Shown piece after piece: positions 34,601 to 44,470 of a stretch of DNA of 64,000 bases. Each line of letters opens with the position of its first letter. Position 1 is the first letter of the stretch. The DNA comes from Micromonospora pisi (GTDB lineage Bacteria; Actinomycetota; Actinomycetes; Mycobacteriales; Micromonosporaceae): positions 7,440,001-7,504,000 of the forward strand of contig NZ_RBKT01000001.1 in NCBI RefSeq assembly GCF_003633685.1, read 5' to 3'. Position numbers and translations under genes: made by a program. The notes under the pieces were generated by a model, which did no database searches, was not told the DNA's origin, and saw only the letters and a program-made list of their open reading frames with translations.

Positions 34601-37226
34601 CTTCCTCTCCACCACCGGTGACGCGCTCAACAACGAGCAGCAGGCGGCGTTCGAGGCGTACATCCGGGGCGGTGGTGGTTTCGCCGGGGTCCACGCGGCG
34701 GCCGACACCGAATACGACTGGCCGTGGTACGGCGGGCTCGTCGGCGCCTGGTTCGACTCGCACCCGGCGACCCAGCCGGCCACCGTCCGGTTCGAGGACC
34801 GGGCGAACCCGTCCACCGCGCACTTCGCGCCGAGCTGGACCCACACCGACGAGTGGTACAACTACCGGACCAACCCCCGGGCGAACGTCAAGGTGCTCGC
34901 CACCGTGGACGAGTCGACCTACAGCGGCGGCGGGATGGGGGCGGACCACCCGATCACCTGGTGCCAGGAGTACGACGGCGGCCGGGCCTGGTACACCGGA
35001 ATGGGGCACACCACCCAGTCCTTCGGCGAGGAGAACTACCTCAGGATGCTGCTCGGCGGCATCCGGCTCGCCGCCGACCAGGCCGACGCGGACTGCCGAC
35101 CGGAGACCGGTTACACCGCGCTGTTCGACGGCACCCAGCCGACCTTCGAGCAGTGGCGACAGGCCGGCCCCGGCGGGTTCACCCTGGACAACGGCACGCT
35201 CACCTCGTTCGGCGGGATGGGACTGCTCTGGTACCCGGCCCGGACGTACAGCAACTACTCGCTCAAGGTCGACTGGATGATGCCGGGCGACGACAACGGC
35301 GGCGTCTTCATCGGGTTCCCGGACCCGCAGGGCGACCCGTGGAAGCCGGTCTCCGACGGGCACGAGATCCAGATCGACGCCACCGACGCCGACCCGACCC
35401 GGACCACCGGCAGTGTGTACAGCCTGAAGGCCCCGGACACCGCGCTGCGGGAGGCGAACCTCAACCCGCCGGGGGAGTGGAACACCTACGACATCCGGGT
35501 GCACGGACAGCAGGTCGAGGTCTATCTCAACGGTGTGAAGCTCACCGATTACACCAGTTCCCGCAACATCGCCGAGGGCTTTTTCGGGGTGCAGAACGAC
35601 GGCGCCGGAATGGACATCAGTTACCGCAACATCCGGATCCGGACCGACGGCATCCCGACCGGTGAGGACCTGGCGCGGGACCGGCTGGTGACCGCCTCCT
35701 CGGTCGAGCCGGACTCGTCCCACCTGCCGGGCAACGCGGTCGACGGCGACCCCGCCACCCGCTGGGCGAGCGAGCACCTGGTCGACCCGCAGTGGATCAC
35801 GGTCGACCTCGGTGCCGAGTACGAGCTGGAGCGGGTCCGGCTCGCCTGGGAGGCGGCGTACGCCAGCGCGTACGAGGTGCAGACCTCGACCGACGGCAGC
35901 ACCTGGAACCGGATCTACGGCAGCACCACCGCGGACGGCGGCGTGGATGACCTCACCGTGGCCGGAGCCGGTCGCCATGTTCGGGTGTACGCCACCGCAC
36001 GGGCCACCAACTGGGGCTACTCGCTTTACGACATCAACGTCTACGGCACCCCGGTCGAGGAGCCGGAGCCGGACACCACCGCCCCGGTCACCCGGGCCGA
36101 CGTCGCCGGACCCGCCACCGGCGGCTGGTTCACCTCGGCCGCGACGGTAACTCTGACCTCGACCGACGAGACCGGCGGCAGCGGGGTCGGGTCGACCGAG
36201 TACCAGGTCGACGCGGACCCGACCTGGACCGTCTACACGGGGCCGGTGCAGGTCACCGGCGACGGCGAGCACGTCTTCCGCTACCGGTCCACCGACCGGG
36301 CCGGAAACGTGTCGGCACCCGGCGAGGTTCCGGTCCGGATCGACGGCACCGCTCCGGTCAGCACGGCGGCGTTCGCACCGGCCAACGACAACGGCTGGCA
36401 TGCCGGGGCGGTCCCGGTGACGCTCGCCGCGACCGACGCCGGTTCCGGGGTCGGCCCGCTCGAATGGTCGCTCGACGGTGGGCCGTGGACGGCGTACGCC
36501 ACCCCGGTCGACGTCACCGGCGACGGCCAGCACGAGTTGCTCTACCGGGCGAAGGACGCCGCCGGCAACCTGGAGACTCTCAAGTCCGCCCTGGTGCGGA
36601 TCGACGGGACGAAGCCGACGGTGATCGTCTCCGGGCTCGCCGACGGGCAGCTCTACGGCGACAGCCAGGACGTCCGGGTCACCTTCCAGGCCGTCGACCC
36701 GACCTCAGGTCTGGCCGCCACGGTCGGCACCCTCGACGGTGCGCCGTACGCCAGCAACACCCTGCAGGCCCTGTACGAGCTCAGCCTGGGTCTGCACGAG
36801 TTGACGGTCACCGCCACCGACAAGGCCGGCAACACCAGCACGAGTTCCGTACGGTTCTTCGTCACCACCTCCTTCCGGGACATGGGCAACCTGCTCGACC
36901 GGTTCAGGGCGACGGAGCGGCTCAGTGCCAAGGCGCACCGGCAGCTCGTCAACAAGCTGGCGGCGGTACGTGACTCGGAGGCGGCCGGCAACGACAAGCG
37001 GGCGGTCCAGCAACTCGCCGCCTTCACCGAGTTGGCCTCGGACGCGGTGCTCGTACCCGACGCCGACGTACGCGGGGTGCTGGTCCGCGACGCCGACGCG
37101 ATGATCGTGCTGCTCGGTGGCGCGGCCAGCACCGCCGGTGTCGCGGCGAACGAGGGCCGGCAGCTGAAGGGCGCCGGCCGTCCCGACGGCGACACCACCC
37201 GCGTCCCCAGGGGCGGCAGGCTCTAG
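31602..37226 (+). CDS. Giant secreted multidomain protein: sugar dehydrogenase, ThuA and 3-keto-disaccharide hydrolase domains
   Basis: The 1874-aa product starts with a signal peptide (to about residue 30). Approximate domains: glucose/sorbosone-dehydrogenase beta-propeller (30-480), PKD (485-565), CBM6-like beta-sandwich (680-805), F5/8 type C (808-935), ThuA glutamine-amidotransferase-like (944-1165; V-H-A-A-A-D-T-E near 1038), DUF1080/3-keto-disaccharide hydrolase (1170-1350), a second F5/8 type C (1356-1485), two OmpL47-type Ig-like repeats (1491-1665), a Big-like domain and a helical C-terminus (1756-1850). All domains suit extracellular glycan work. AAGGAG lies five bases before the ATG, and a GC hairpin follows the stop. 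Oxidising a sugar and then hydrolysing a 3-keto-glycoside in one protein would be coherent, but activity is inference. Confidence 0.9.
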   Translation: MRRRLIASAASAALVLTSLVAIAAPAAAAPTAQAEPILQEVTLAKGPAAMGEPMALTVLPDRTVLHTSRDGRIFATDTLGNTILAATLPVYNHDEDGLQGIAADPDFATNRWIYVYYAPVLAATPAGDAPANGTDADFARWQGHNQLSRFTVRTDGTVDLASEKKLLQVTVDRGMCCHVGGDLDFDAQGNLYLTTGDDTQPWSSAGYTPIDERDGFNWAFDAQRSSGNTNDLRGKLLRIHPEDDGSYTVPAGNLFAPGTEKTRPEIYAMGFRNPFRMSVDKATGVVYVGTYAADAEVADPNRGDGGHQEFERITGPGNFGWPYCQGYNSPYNDFDFATFTSGPKFDCAAPVNHSPHNTGLTELPPAQPAWIAYDGGLDSPLGNGGGPMAGPVYHFDPALDSPTKLPASFDNKFFAGEFTQDWIKTITADGDGSAGTISDFPWTHKHIMDLAMGPEGALYVLDYGAGWFNGDENSALYRIETAPNGNRAPTAVATADRTSGPGPLTVTFGSAGSSDPEGDALSYSWSFGDGATSTSANPSHTYAANGTYPAKLTVQDPAGNFGSATVTITVGNTVPTVTISGPPAGSGFAFGDPVPYQVTVTDPEDGTIDCTKVVVNFVLGHDEHGHPMTSATGCTGVLQTTANSEHGPSDNLFGVIDAAYTDGSGLVGHAQVVLQPRHRQAEHFANSSGNLAVYQSPASEGGYVGAIDNGEWISFDPYHLVGVTGFSARVSSANAGGTLAFRTGSATGPVVGSITVPGTGGWDNFVTVNGTISGASGSGPLFLTFAGAPDQALFNVDSFTFTGGGTASSDLARYRPVTVSSTYEDYRVGSLAVDGDATTRWSSEYADPQWIRVDLGAAHELARVRLSWETAYATGYEIQTSLDGDNWTTVHSTTNGNGGVDDIEISGTGRYVRMYGTARATGWGYSLFDFNVYGPSEEENPPETYQVMVFSKTAGYRHESVEAGISAIEQLGRENGFRVDSTEDATSFTSANLAQYEAVVFLSTTGDALNNEQQAAFEAYIRGGGGFAGVHAAADTEYDWPWYGGLVGAWFDSHPATQPATVRFEDRANPSTAHFAPSWTHTDEWYNYRTNPRANVKVLATVDESTYSGGGMGADHPITWCQEYDGGRAWYTGMGHTTQSFGEENYLRMLLGGIRLAADQADADCRPETGYTALFDGTQPTFEQWRQAGPGGFTLDNGTLTSFGGMGLLWYPARTYSNYSLKVDWMMPGDDNGGVFIGFPDPQGDPWKPVSDGHEIQIDATDADPTRTTGSVYSLKAPDTALREANLNPPGEWNTYDIRVHGQQVEVYLNGVKLTDYTSSRNIAEGFFGVQNDGAGMDISYRNIRIRTDGIPTGEDLARDRLVTASSVEPDSSHLPGNAVDGDPATRWASEHLVDPQWITVDLGAEYELERVRLAWEAAYASAYEVQTSTDGSTWNRIYGSTTADGGVDDLTVAGAGRHVRVYATARATNWGYSLYDINVYGTPVEEPEPDTTAPVTRADVAGPATGGWFTSAATVTLTSTDETGGSGVGSTEYQVDADPTWTVYTGPVQVTGDGEHVFRYRSTDRAGNVSAPGEVPVRIDGTAPVSTAAFAPANDNGWHAGAVPVTLAATDAGSGVGPLEWSLDGGPWTAYATPVDVTGDGQHELLYRAKDAAGNLETLKSALVRIDGTKPTVIVSGLADGQLYGDSQDVRVTFQAVDPTSGLAATVGTLDGAPYASNTLQALYELSLGLHELTVTATDKAGNTSTSSVRFFVTTSFRDMGNLLDRFRATERLSAKAHRQLVNKLAAVRDSEAAGNDKRAVQQLAAFTELASDAVLVPDADVRGVLVRDADAMIVLLGGAASTAGVAANEGRQLKGAGRPDGDTTRVPRGGRL

Positions 37227-37235
37227 CCAACCTCA

Positions 37236-37275
37236 GGGGTGGGGGAGAGCCGCCGGTCGCGACTTCCCCCACCCC
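37236..37275. terminator. Terminator after the giant secreted protein gene
   Basis: GGGGTGGGGGA (37236-37246) pairs with TCCCCCACCCC (37265-37275) around an 18-base loop, between convergent genes. Confidence 0.75.
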
Positions 37276-37353
37276 CCGGGTACGGCAGTGTGTGTTGCGC
37301 CGGGCGGACCCGCACGTAGCCATCAGAGTCGATGAGTGGACGTTGAGAAGTGG

Positions 37354-37578
37354 TCAGCCGCCAGCGGCGCTGCCGGTCAGACTGCGGACCAGTTCGAGGG
37401 CACGAGCGGCCCGATCGATGTCCTCGCGCTGTATCTGATCGATGAACTGGCGCACGTCGTCATGCTCGGCGGCGTCTTTCTTGTACTGCTCGTAGACCTG
37501 GCCACCCTTGAGCGCGTGGTACTGGATCGAGACCAGGTTGTAGACGATGTCGTCCGCGTGCTTGTGGGAGTTACCCAT
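37354..37578 (-). CDS. Small hydrophilic hypothetical protein
   Basis: The 74-aa product is rich in charged residues and predicted helical (Y-E-Q-Y-K-K-D-A-A-E-H-D-D ... A-R-A-L-E-L-V-R). GGAG lies five bases before the ATG at 37578. I do not recognise a family; it stands alone and converges on the large secreted protein gene. Confidence 0.65.
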   Translation of the reverse strand: MGNSHKHADDIVYNLVSIQYHALKGGQVYEQYKKDAAEHDDVRQFIDQIQREDIDRAARALELVRSLTGSAAGG

Positions 37579-37729
37579 GGTTTCTCCTGTCCGATGATGC
37601 GCAGGGTCGGGCACCTCCCTTAATACCGTGGACGCCGGGGCGTCGCCTGGCATTGGCCATCATTCGCGCTGGAAGCGTCGATTCGCTGACCCGGGTGTGT
37701 CGACCCGTCAATCGGGTAGCCGGCGTCCC

Positions 37730-39148
37730 ATGGAACTGGTCGAGGAGTCGCCGTACCGGTTCCGGATCGACCAGCGGGATCCGATGCGGGTGCCGGGGGT
37801 GGTCTTCGCGTCCCGTGCGCTGCTGCCCGACATCGCCGGGGACCGGTCGCTGGAGCAGGTGGCGAACGTCGCGACCCTGCCGGGCATCGTCGAGGCGTCC
37901 TATGCGATGCCCGACGTGCACTGGGGATACGGGTTTCCGATCGGCGGTGTGGCCGCCACCGATGTCGGGGCGGACGGCGTCGTCTCACCCGGCGGGGTGG
38001 GTTTCGACATCTCCTGCGGGGTCAGACTGCTCACCGCCGATCTTGACCGGACCGCGCTCCCCGCGTTGCTGACGGGACTGATGGACGGCCTCGACCACGC
38101 CATCCCGCGCGGGATGAGCAAGGGCGCGGTCTGGCAACTCGATGGACGTGCCCAGCTCGACGAGGTGATGCGTGGCGGTTCGCGGTATGCGGTCGAGCGG
38201 GGCCATGGTGTCGAGCGTGATCTGTACCGGTGTGAGGACTACGGTGCGGTGACCGACGCCGACCCGGGCCAGGTGAGCGAGCGGGCCGTGCAGCGCGGGC
38301 AGGGCCAGGTGGGCAGCCTCGGCTCCGGCAACCACTTCCTCGAGGTGCAGGCGGTCGACGAGGTGTACGACGAGCCGGTCGCGACGGCGTTCGGACTCCG
38401 GGCCGGTCAGGTCTGCGTGATGATCCACAGCGGTTCACGGGGGTTGGGGCATCAGATCTGCACCGACCACGTCCGGGTCATGGAGCGGTCCATGACCCGG
38501 TACGGCATCGAAATACCCGACCGGCAGTTGGCGTGCAGCCCGGTCTCGTCGCCCGAGGGCCGGGCCTACCTGGGCGCGATGGCCGCGGCCGCGAACTACG
38601 CACGGGCCAACCGTCAGTTGCTGACCGAGGCGACCCGGCGGGTCTTCGAACAGGTCGCGGGGAGTGGACTCGATCTGGTCTACGACGTCTCGCACAACCT
38701 CGCGAAAATCGAAACCCACGGGTACGACGGCACGCAGCGGCGGCTCTGTGTGCACCGCAAGGGCGCCACCAGGGCATTGCCGCCCGGGCACCCGGACCTG
38801 CCCGCCGACCTGATCGAAGTGGGGCAACCGGTGCTCATTCCCGGCTCGATGGGGACCGCCTCCTACGTGCTCACCGGTGCCGCCGGTGGGCCGGCCTTCG
38901 CGTCGACCTGCCACGGTGCCGGCCGGGTGCGGAGCAGGAAGCAGGCCACCAGGGCCGTACACGGTCAGGACGTGCGCAGCCAACTGGAGGCCCGGAACAT
39001 CGCGGTGCGTGGGGCATCGCGCCGAGGACTGGCGGAGGAGATGCCCGAGGCGTACAAGGACGTCTCGGCAGTGGTCGAGTCGGCGGAACGGGCCGGGCTG
39101 TGCAGGCCGGTGGCCAGGCTGCTGCCGCTGGGCGTGGTGAAGGGCTGA
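37730..39148 (+). CDS. rtcB: RtcB family RNA-splicing ligase
   Basis: The 472-aa product shows all RtcB hallmarks: the metal-binding S-C-G-V in F-D-I-S-C-G-V (about 96), G-S-G-N-H-F (about 202), H-S-G-S-R-G-L-G (about 229), and the guanylylated His in C-H-G-A-G-R (about 397). RtcB joins 2',3'-cyclic-phosphate or 3'-phosphate RNA ends to 5'-OH ends using GTP and Mn2+. Its stop directly abuts the stop of an archease gene on the other strand. The ATG at 37730 lacks a good Shine-Dalgarno; the frame is open to 37628 but the extra residues are not conserved-looking. Confidence 0.93.
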   Translation: MELVEESPYRFRIDQRDPMRVPGVVFASRALLPDIAGDRSLEQVANVATLPGIVEASYAMPDVHWGYGFPIGGVAATDVGADGVVSPGGVGFDISCGVRLLTADLDRTALPALLTGLMDGLDHAIPRGMSKGAVWQLDGRAQLDEVMRGGSRYAVERGHGVERDLYRCEDYGAVTDADPGQVSERAVQRGQGQVGSLGSGNHFLEVQAVDEVYDEPVATAFGLRAGQVCVMIHSGSRGLGHQICTDHVRVMERSMTRYGIEIPDRQLACSPVSSPEGRAYLGAMAAAANYARANRQLLTEATRRVFEQVAGSGLDLVYDVSHNLAKIETHGYDGTQRRLCVHRKGATRALPPGHPDLPADLIEVGQPVLIPGSMGTASYVLTGAAGGPAFASTCHGAGRVRSRKQATRAVHGQDVRSQLEARNIAVRGASRRGLAEEMPEAYKDVSAVVESAERAGLCRPVARLLPLGVVKG

Positions 39149-39574
39149 TCACACATCGAGGGTCACGGCACACGACCAGCCTGCCCCGTCGGGGGCGAAC
39201 CGTAGTTCGTTCAGCGAGACGGCCTTCGGCACCGCGCCCACCAACTCCACCCCGTCCGTGTCGGTCGTACGCCACCGCACCGTCAGACCTCCGTGGAAGG
39301 CGTGCACCTCGGAGTCGAGCGGAAGCTCGCCCTCGGTATCCAGGCGATAGATCACCTCGTCGAGTACGGCGACCAGAGCCTCCTCGTCGTTGCCGGGTTC
39401 CACCCTGAACTCCGCCATCCCGGTCGGGTGTGCGCCCTGCGTGTCGGCGAAGGTGTCGACCAGCGCGTTCACCGCCTCGGCCAGGCATCGCTCGCGCGAC
39501 GGTGCCCACGCCTCGATCCGTACGTCCGCGGTATGGGGCACACAGCGATGCCCCTGGGGCGATCGTTCCTTCAT
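39149..39574 (-). CDS. Archease, RtcB-activating protein
   Basis: The 141-aa product matches archease: H-T-A-D-V-R-I-E-A-W-A near residues 14-24 carries the metal-binding Asp, followed by A-L-V-D-T-F and an acidic C-terminal sheet. In known systems archease promotes RtcB guanylylation and multiple turnover. The gene converges on rtcB with zero bases between the stop codons, so the genes are partners by function but transcribed separately. GGAG lies six bases before the ATG at 39574. Confidence 0.92.
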   Translation of the reverse strand: MKERSPQGHRCVPHTADVRIEAWAPSRERCLAEAVNALVDTFADTQGAHPTGMAEFRVEPGNDEEALVAVLDEVIYRLDTEGELPLDSEVHAFHGGLTVRWRTTDTDGVELVGAVPKAVSLNELRFAPDGAGWSCAVTLDV

Positions 39575-39755
39575 CTCCCGCTCCGCTCACTCCGTGGCGC
39601 CGGTTCCGGGCCGCCGGTCCCGTCGGCCGCTCCCACTGGCATCATCCACGGCCTTGCGGGTCACGCACTGGTTCTTCCAACTCACGCTGTTCGCCTTCCT
39701 GAGGGTCTCCTCTTCCGGCGCCCGCCCGGGGGCGTCCGGTCACGCGGATGACCGG

Positions 39756-41401
39756 TTACGCGGATGACCGGTGACGCCTTCCGACCAGGTGCGTCGCGTA
39801 CGCACCTGGGGTGAAGAAGGTCGGCAGGGTCTCGGCCAGCGCGGTCCGTACGAAGATCTCCTCGGCGTCGTCCCACCGGTGCCCGGGGTCGTCGGTTGAG
39901 GTACGCGCCGCCGCGACCTCCTCGGCGAGCAGCTTGCGGACCAGTTCCTCGTCCACCGTCCGTCCGTCGGTGAGCCGGGTCCCGGTCTGAGTCCACTGCC
40001 AGACCTGACACCGGGCGATCTCGGCGGTCGCCGCGTCCTCCATCAGGTCGAAGATCGCCACCGCGCCGTTGCCGCCGAGCCAGGCGTCCAGGTAGCGCAG
40101 TGCGACGGCGATGTTGTTGCGCAGCCCGGCCTCGGTGACCACACCGCCCGCCCCGGCGATGTCGAGCAGATCGTCCGCACCCACCCGGACGTCGTCGCGG
40201 AGACGGTCGAGCTGGTGGGGCCGGTCACCGAGCGCCCGGTCGAAGACCTCCCGGCAGACCGGCACCAGACCCGGGTGGGCGACCCACGAGCCGTCGAAGC
40301 CGTCGGCCGCCTCCCGCTCCTTGTCCTGACGCACCTTCGCCATCGCGACGGCGTTGGTCTCGGCGTCCCGGCTCGGGATGAACGCGGCCATCCCGCCGAG
40401 GGCGTACCCGCCCCGCCGGTGGCAGGTCGACACCAGCAGTTCGGTGTACGCGCGCATGAACGGCACTGTCATGCTCACCTGGGCCCGGTCGGGCAGCACG
40501 AACCCGGGCCGGTTCCCGAAGGTCTTGATGACGCTGAAGATGTAGTCCCATCGGCCCGCGTTCAGGCCGGCGCAGTGCTCACGCAGTTCGTACAGGATCT
40601 CTTCCATCTCGAACGCGGCGGTGATGGTCTCGATCAGCACGGTGGCCCGGATCGTCCCGTGCGGAATCCCGAGCAGCCCCTGGGCCAGGGTGAACACGTC
40701 GTTCCAGAGCCGCGCCTCCAGGTGGCTTTCCAGCTTCGGGAGGTAGAAGTAGGGTCCGCTGCCCCGGTCGAGCGACCGCTGCCCGCAGTGGAAGAGGTAC
40801 AGCCCGAAATCGACCAGGCTCGCCGACACCGGCCGCCCGTCGACCACCACGTGCTTCTCGACCAGGTGCCACCCCCGCGGTCGGACCACGATCGTCGCCG
40901 GCTCCGGTCCGACCCGGTACCGCTTACCCGTGGCCGAGGTGAAGTCCAGCCGCCCGTCGATGGCGTCGCGCAGGTTCAGCTGCCCGCCGACCAGGTTCGA
41001 CCAGGTGGGCGAGAGGGCGTCCTCGAAGTCGGCCAGCCAGACCTGGGCACCCGAGTTCAACGCGTTGACCGTCATCCGTCGGTCCGGTGGCCCCGTGATC
41101 TCCACCCGCCGGTCGACCAGTCCCGGTGCGGCACCGGCCACCCGCCACCTGTCGTCGGCCCGGACCATCGAGGTCTGCGCCAGCCAGCCCAGCGTCTCCT
41201 CACCCCGGGCCAGCCGCTCCCGGCGCCGGGTCCGTTCCACCAGGAGTTCAGCCCGCCGGCCGGCGAACTCCGCGTCGAGCCGGGCCACGAACGCCAGCGC
41301 CGCAGGGGTCAGGATCTCGTCGAACCGGTCGGTACTCCCGTCGACCGGCGGACCGTCCGCCGCCCCGGCGACGGTGATCTGGGAACGCATGGTGGTCGAC
41401 A

Positions 41402-41402
<1 letters not shown>
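39756..41402 (-). CDS. aceB: Malate synthase A
   Basis: The 548-aa length fits malate synthase A (isoform G is about 720). Conserved blocks include [15 protein letters not shown] near 98-112, the catalytic R in V-V-R-P-R-G-W-H (about 155), [11 protein letters not shown] near 255 and G-M-A-A-F-I-P near 340. It condenses glyoxylate with acetyl-CoA to malate in the glyoxylate shunt. ATG 41402 shares one base with the aceA stop (TGATG), so both are cotranslated. Confidence 0.96.
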
Positions 41403-42739
<1,337 letters not shown>

Positions 42740-42770
42740 CGCCCTCGTCCTTCCATCCGGCTTCGTTTGT

Positions 42771-42867
42771 CGGTCGGCTGACCGCGTGGTTCGCGTTTCG
42801 GTCCGCTGACTGCGCGGTCGGTTGACCGCGCGGTCGCTTGACTACGCAGGTTTCGCTTGACTCAGCG
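42771..42867. repeat. Imperfect 16-bp tandem repeats upstream of aceA
   Basis: Three contiguous 16-bp units of the form CGGTCSGYTGACYGCG lie at 42799-42814, 42815-42830 and 42831-42846, with related copies at 42771-42786 and 42852-42867. They fall within the aceA leader or promoter. Each copy has weak dyad symmetry (GGTC...GACC). They are too short and too few for CRISPR. Confidence 0.7.
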
Positions 42868-42930
42868 CGTCGTATGAACCGACCGTGACACAGGTGAAAG
42901 CGCAGGTCGATGGCCCCAATCAGCTAACAG

Positions 42931-42982
42931 TTGCGAATCTTTGTCGCTGTTTTGCGAAGGTTGCGAAGCCGATGTTGGCAAA
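42931..42982. promoter_or_regulatory. Cluster of RamB-like binding boxes
   Basis: TTGCGAA occurs at 42931-42937, TTTTGCGAA at 42950-42958 and TTGCGAA at 42961-42967, followed by TTGGCAAA at 42975-42982. These resemble the TTTGCAAA/TTTGCGAA-type boxes bound by RamB upstream of acetate genes. They sit just upstream of the ramB-like gene, suggesting autoregulation and control of aceA. Confidence 0.7.
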
Positions 42983-43014
42983 CTGGCGGCCCTGAATGTG
43001 GAAGGGAGACGTCG

Positions 43015-44439
43015 ATGAGCAAGAGCGTGGCGGGCGCGCGGCTGCGCAGACTGCGCGAGGAACGGCGGATGACCCAGGCCGCCTTCGCCCGGATGCTCGG
43101 GATCTCCCCGAGCTACCTCAACCAGATCGAGCACGGTTCCCGACCGCTGACCGTGCCGGTGCTGCTCAGCATCAGCGAGTCACTGGGGGTGGATGCCGCG
43201 TACTTCACCACCCACGACACCGCCCGACTCACCGCCGAGATCCGCGAGGTCTCCTCCGACGACACGCTCCGCATCGACATCCCGGTCGAGGAGGCGGCGG
43301 AGCTGGCCCAACGGCTGCCGCACACGGCACACGCGCTGGTCACCATGCACCGGCGTTACCGCCAGCTCGCCGACCAGTTGGCCGCGCTCACCGGCGACCG
43401 TGAGCACGAGTCGGGGGAGCTGGAACCGGGACCGCACGAGGAGATCCGGGACTACTTCTACCAGCGGCACAACTACATCGCCGAACTCGACGAGGCGGCC
43501 GAACGGCTCGCCGCCGTGATCGGCATCCGGGCTGGTGACATGCGCCCGGTGCTGACCCAGCGGCTTGGTGTGCACGGCATCCGGGTCCGGGTCGGTGACC
43601 CCGGTTCCGGCGACGACGCAGAGGAACTGCACCGGTACGACCCGAGGACCCAACTGCTGCGACTGCACGGTTACCTGCGTCCGGGGCAACTGGCGATCCG
43701 GATGGCAACCCAGCTCGCCTTCGCCGAGGTGGGGGAGACCCTCGACGACCTGGTCGAGGCGGCGTCGCTGAGCAGTCCGGAGTCGGAGACCCTGGCCCGG
43801 ATCGGGCTGGCCAAGTACTTCGCCGCCGCACTCATCCTGCCGTACCAGAATTTCCACGGGCGTGCGGAGGAGTTCCGCTACGACCTCGACCGGCTCGCCA
43901 CCCACTACGGCGTCGGGTACGAAACCGTCTGCCACCGGGTCAGCACCCTGCAACGGCCCAGGGCCCGGGGAGTGGCCTTCTCGTTCATCCGGGTGGACCG
44001 CGCGGGCAACATGTCCAAGCGTCAGTCGGCCACCGGCTTCCACTTCTCGCGTACCGGCGGGACCTGCCCGCTCTGGAACGTCTACGAGGCGTTCGCCGCG
44101 CCCGGGCGGATCCTGACCCAGATCGCCGCGATGCCGGACGGTCGCCGGTACTTCTGGATCGCCCGGACCGTCACCCGCGCGCCCGGTCGCTACGGCCGCC
44201 CCGGCAAGTCCTTCGCCATCGGTCTCGGCTGCGACCTGCGTCAGGCCGGGCGTCTCGTCTACTCGACCGGGCTCGACCTCGACGACGCCGACGCGGCCGT
44301 GCCGATCGGCATCGGTTGCAAGGTCTGCGAGCGCAGCGCCTGCCCGCAGCGGGCGTTCCCGCAGATCGGGCGGGGGCTGTCGATCGACGAGAACCACAGC
44401 ACGTTCGCGCCCTATCCGGTGGCGGACCCGGACCGCTGA
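43015..44439 (+). CDS. ramB: RamB-type XRE/ImmA-IrrE regulator of acetate metabolism
   Basis: The 474-aa product has an N-terminal Cro/C1 helix-turn-helix (M-T-Q-A-A-F-A-R-M-L-G-I-S-P-S-Y-L-N-Q-I-E) at about 17-40, an ImmA/IrrE-like (DUF955) domain around 180-300, and a C-terminal Cys-bearing DUF2083 domain (C-K-V-C-E-R-S-A-C near 445). This is the RamB layout; in Corynebacterium and mycobacteria RamB controls aceA and other acetate genes. It is divergent from aceA with RamB-like boxes between. GGGAG lies six bases before the ATG. Confidence 0.88.
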   Translation: MSKSVAGARLRRLREERRMTQAAFARMLGISPSYLNQIEHGSRPLTVPVLLSISESLGVDAAYFTTHDTARLTAEIREVSSDDTLRIDIPVEEAAELAQRLPHTAHALVTMHRRYRQLADQLAALTGDREHESGELEPGPHEEIRDYFYQRHNYIAELDEAAERLAAVIGIRAGDMRPVLTQRLGVHGIRVRVGDPGSGDDAEELHRYDPRTQLLRLHGYLRPGQLAIRMATQLAFAEVGETLDDLVEAASLSSPESETLARIGLAKYFAAALILPYQNFHGRAEEFRYDLDRLATHYGVGYETVCHRVSTLQRPRARGVAFSFIRVDRAGNMSKRQSATGFHFSRTGGTCPLWNVYEAFAAPGRILTQIAAMPDGRRYFWIARTVTRAPGRYGRPGKSFAIGLGCDLRQAGRLVYSTGLDLDDADAAVPIGIGCKVCERSACPQRAFPQIGRGLSIDENHSTFAPYPVADPDR

Positions 44440-44470
44440 GCCCTGTTCACCCACTCGACGGGGCCGCCGG

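Noticed and set aside
32802-36533. 1243-aa open frame opposite the giant secreted protein gene
   Set aside because: Composition is Arg/Gly/Val-rich with no domain pattern; it mirrors the third-position GC bias of the coding strand.
42771-42867. CRISPR array
   Set aside because: Units are 16 bp, contiguous, imperfect and without spacers; no cas genes nearby.
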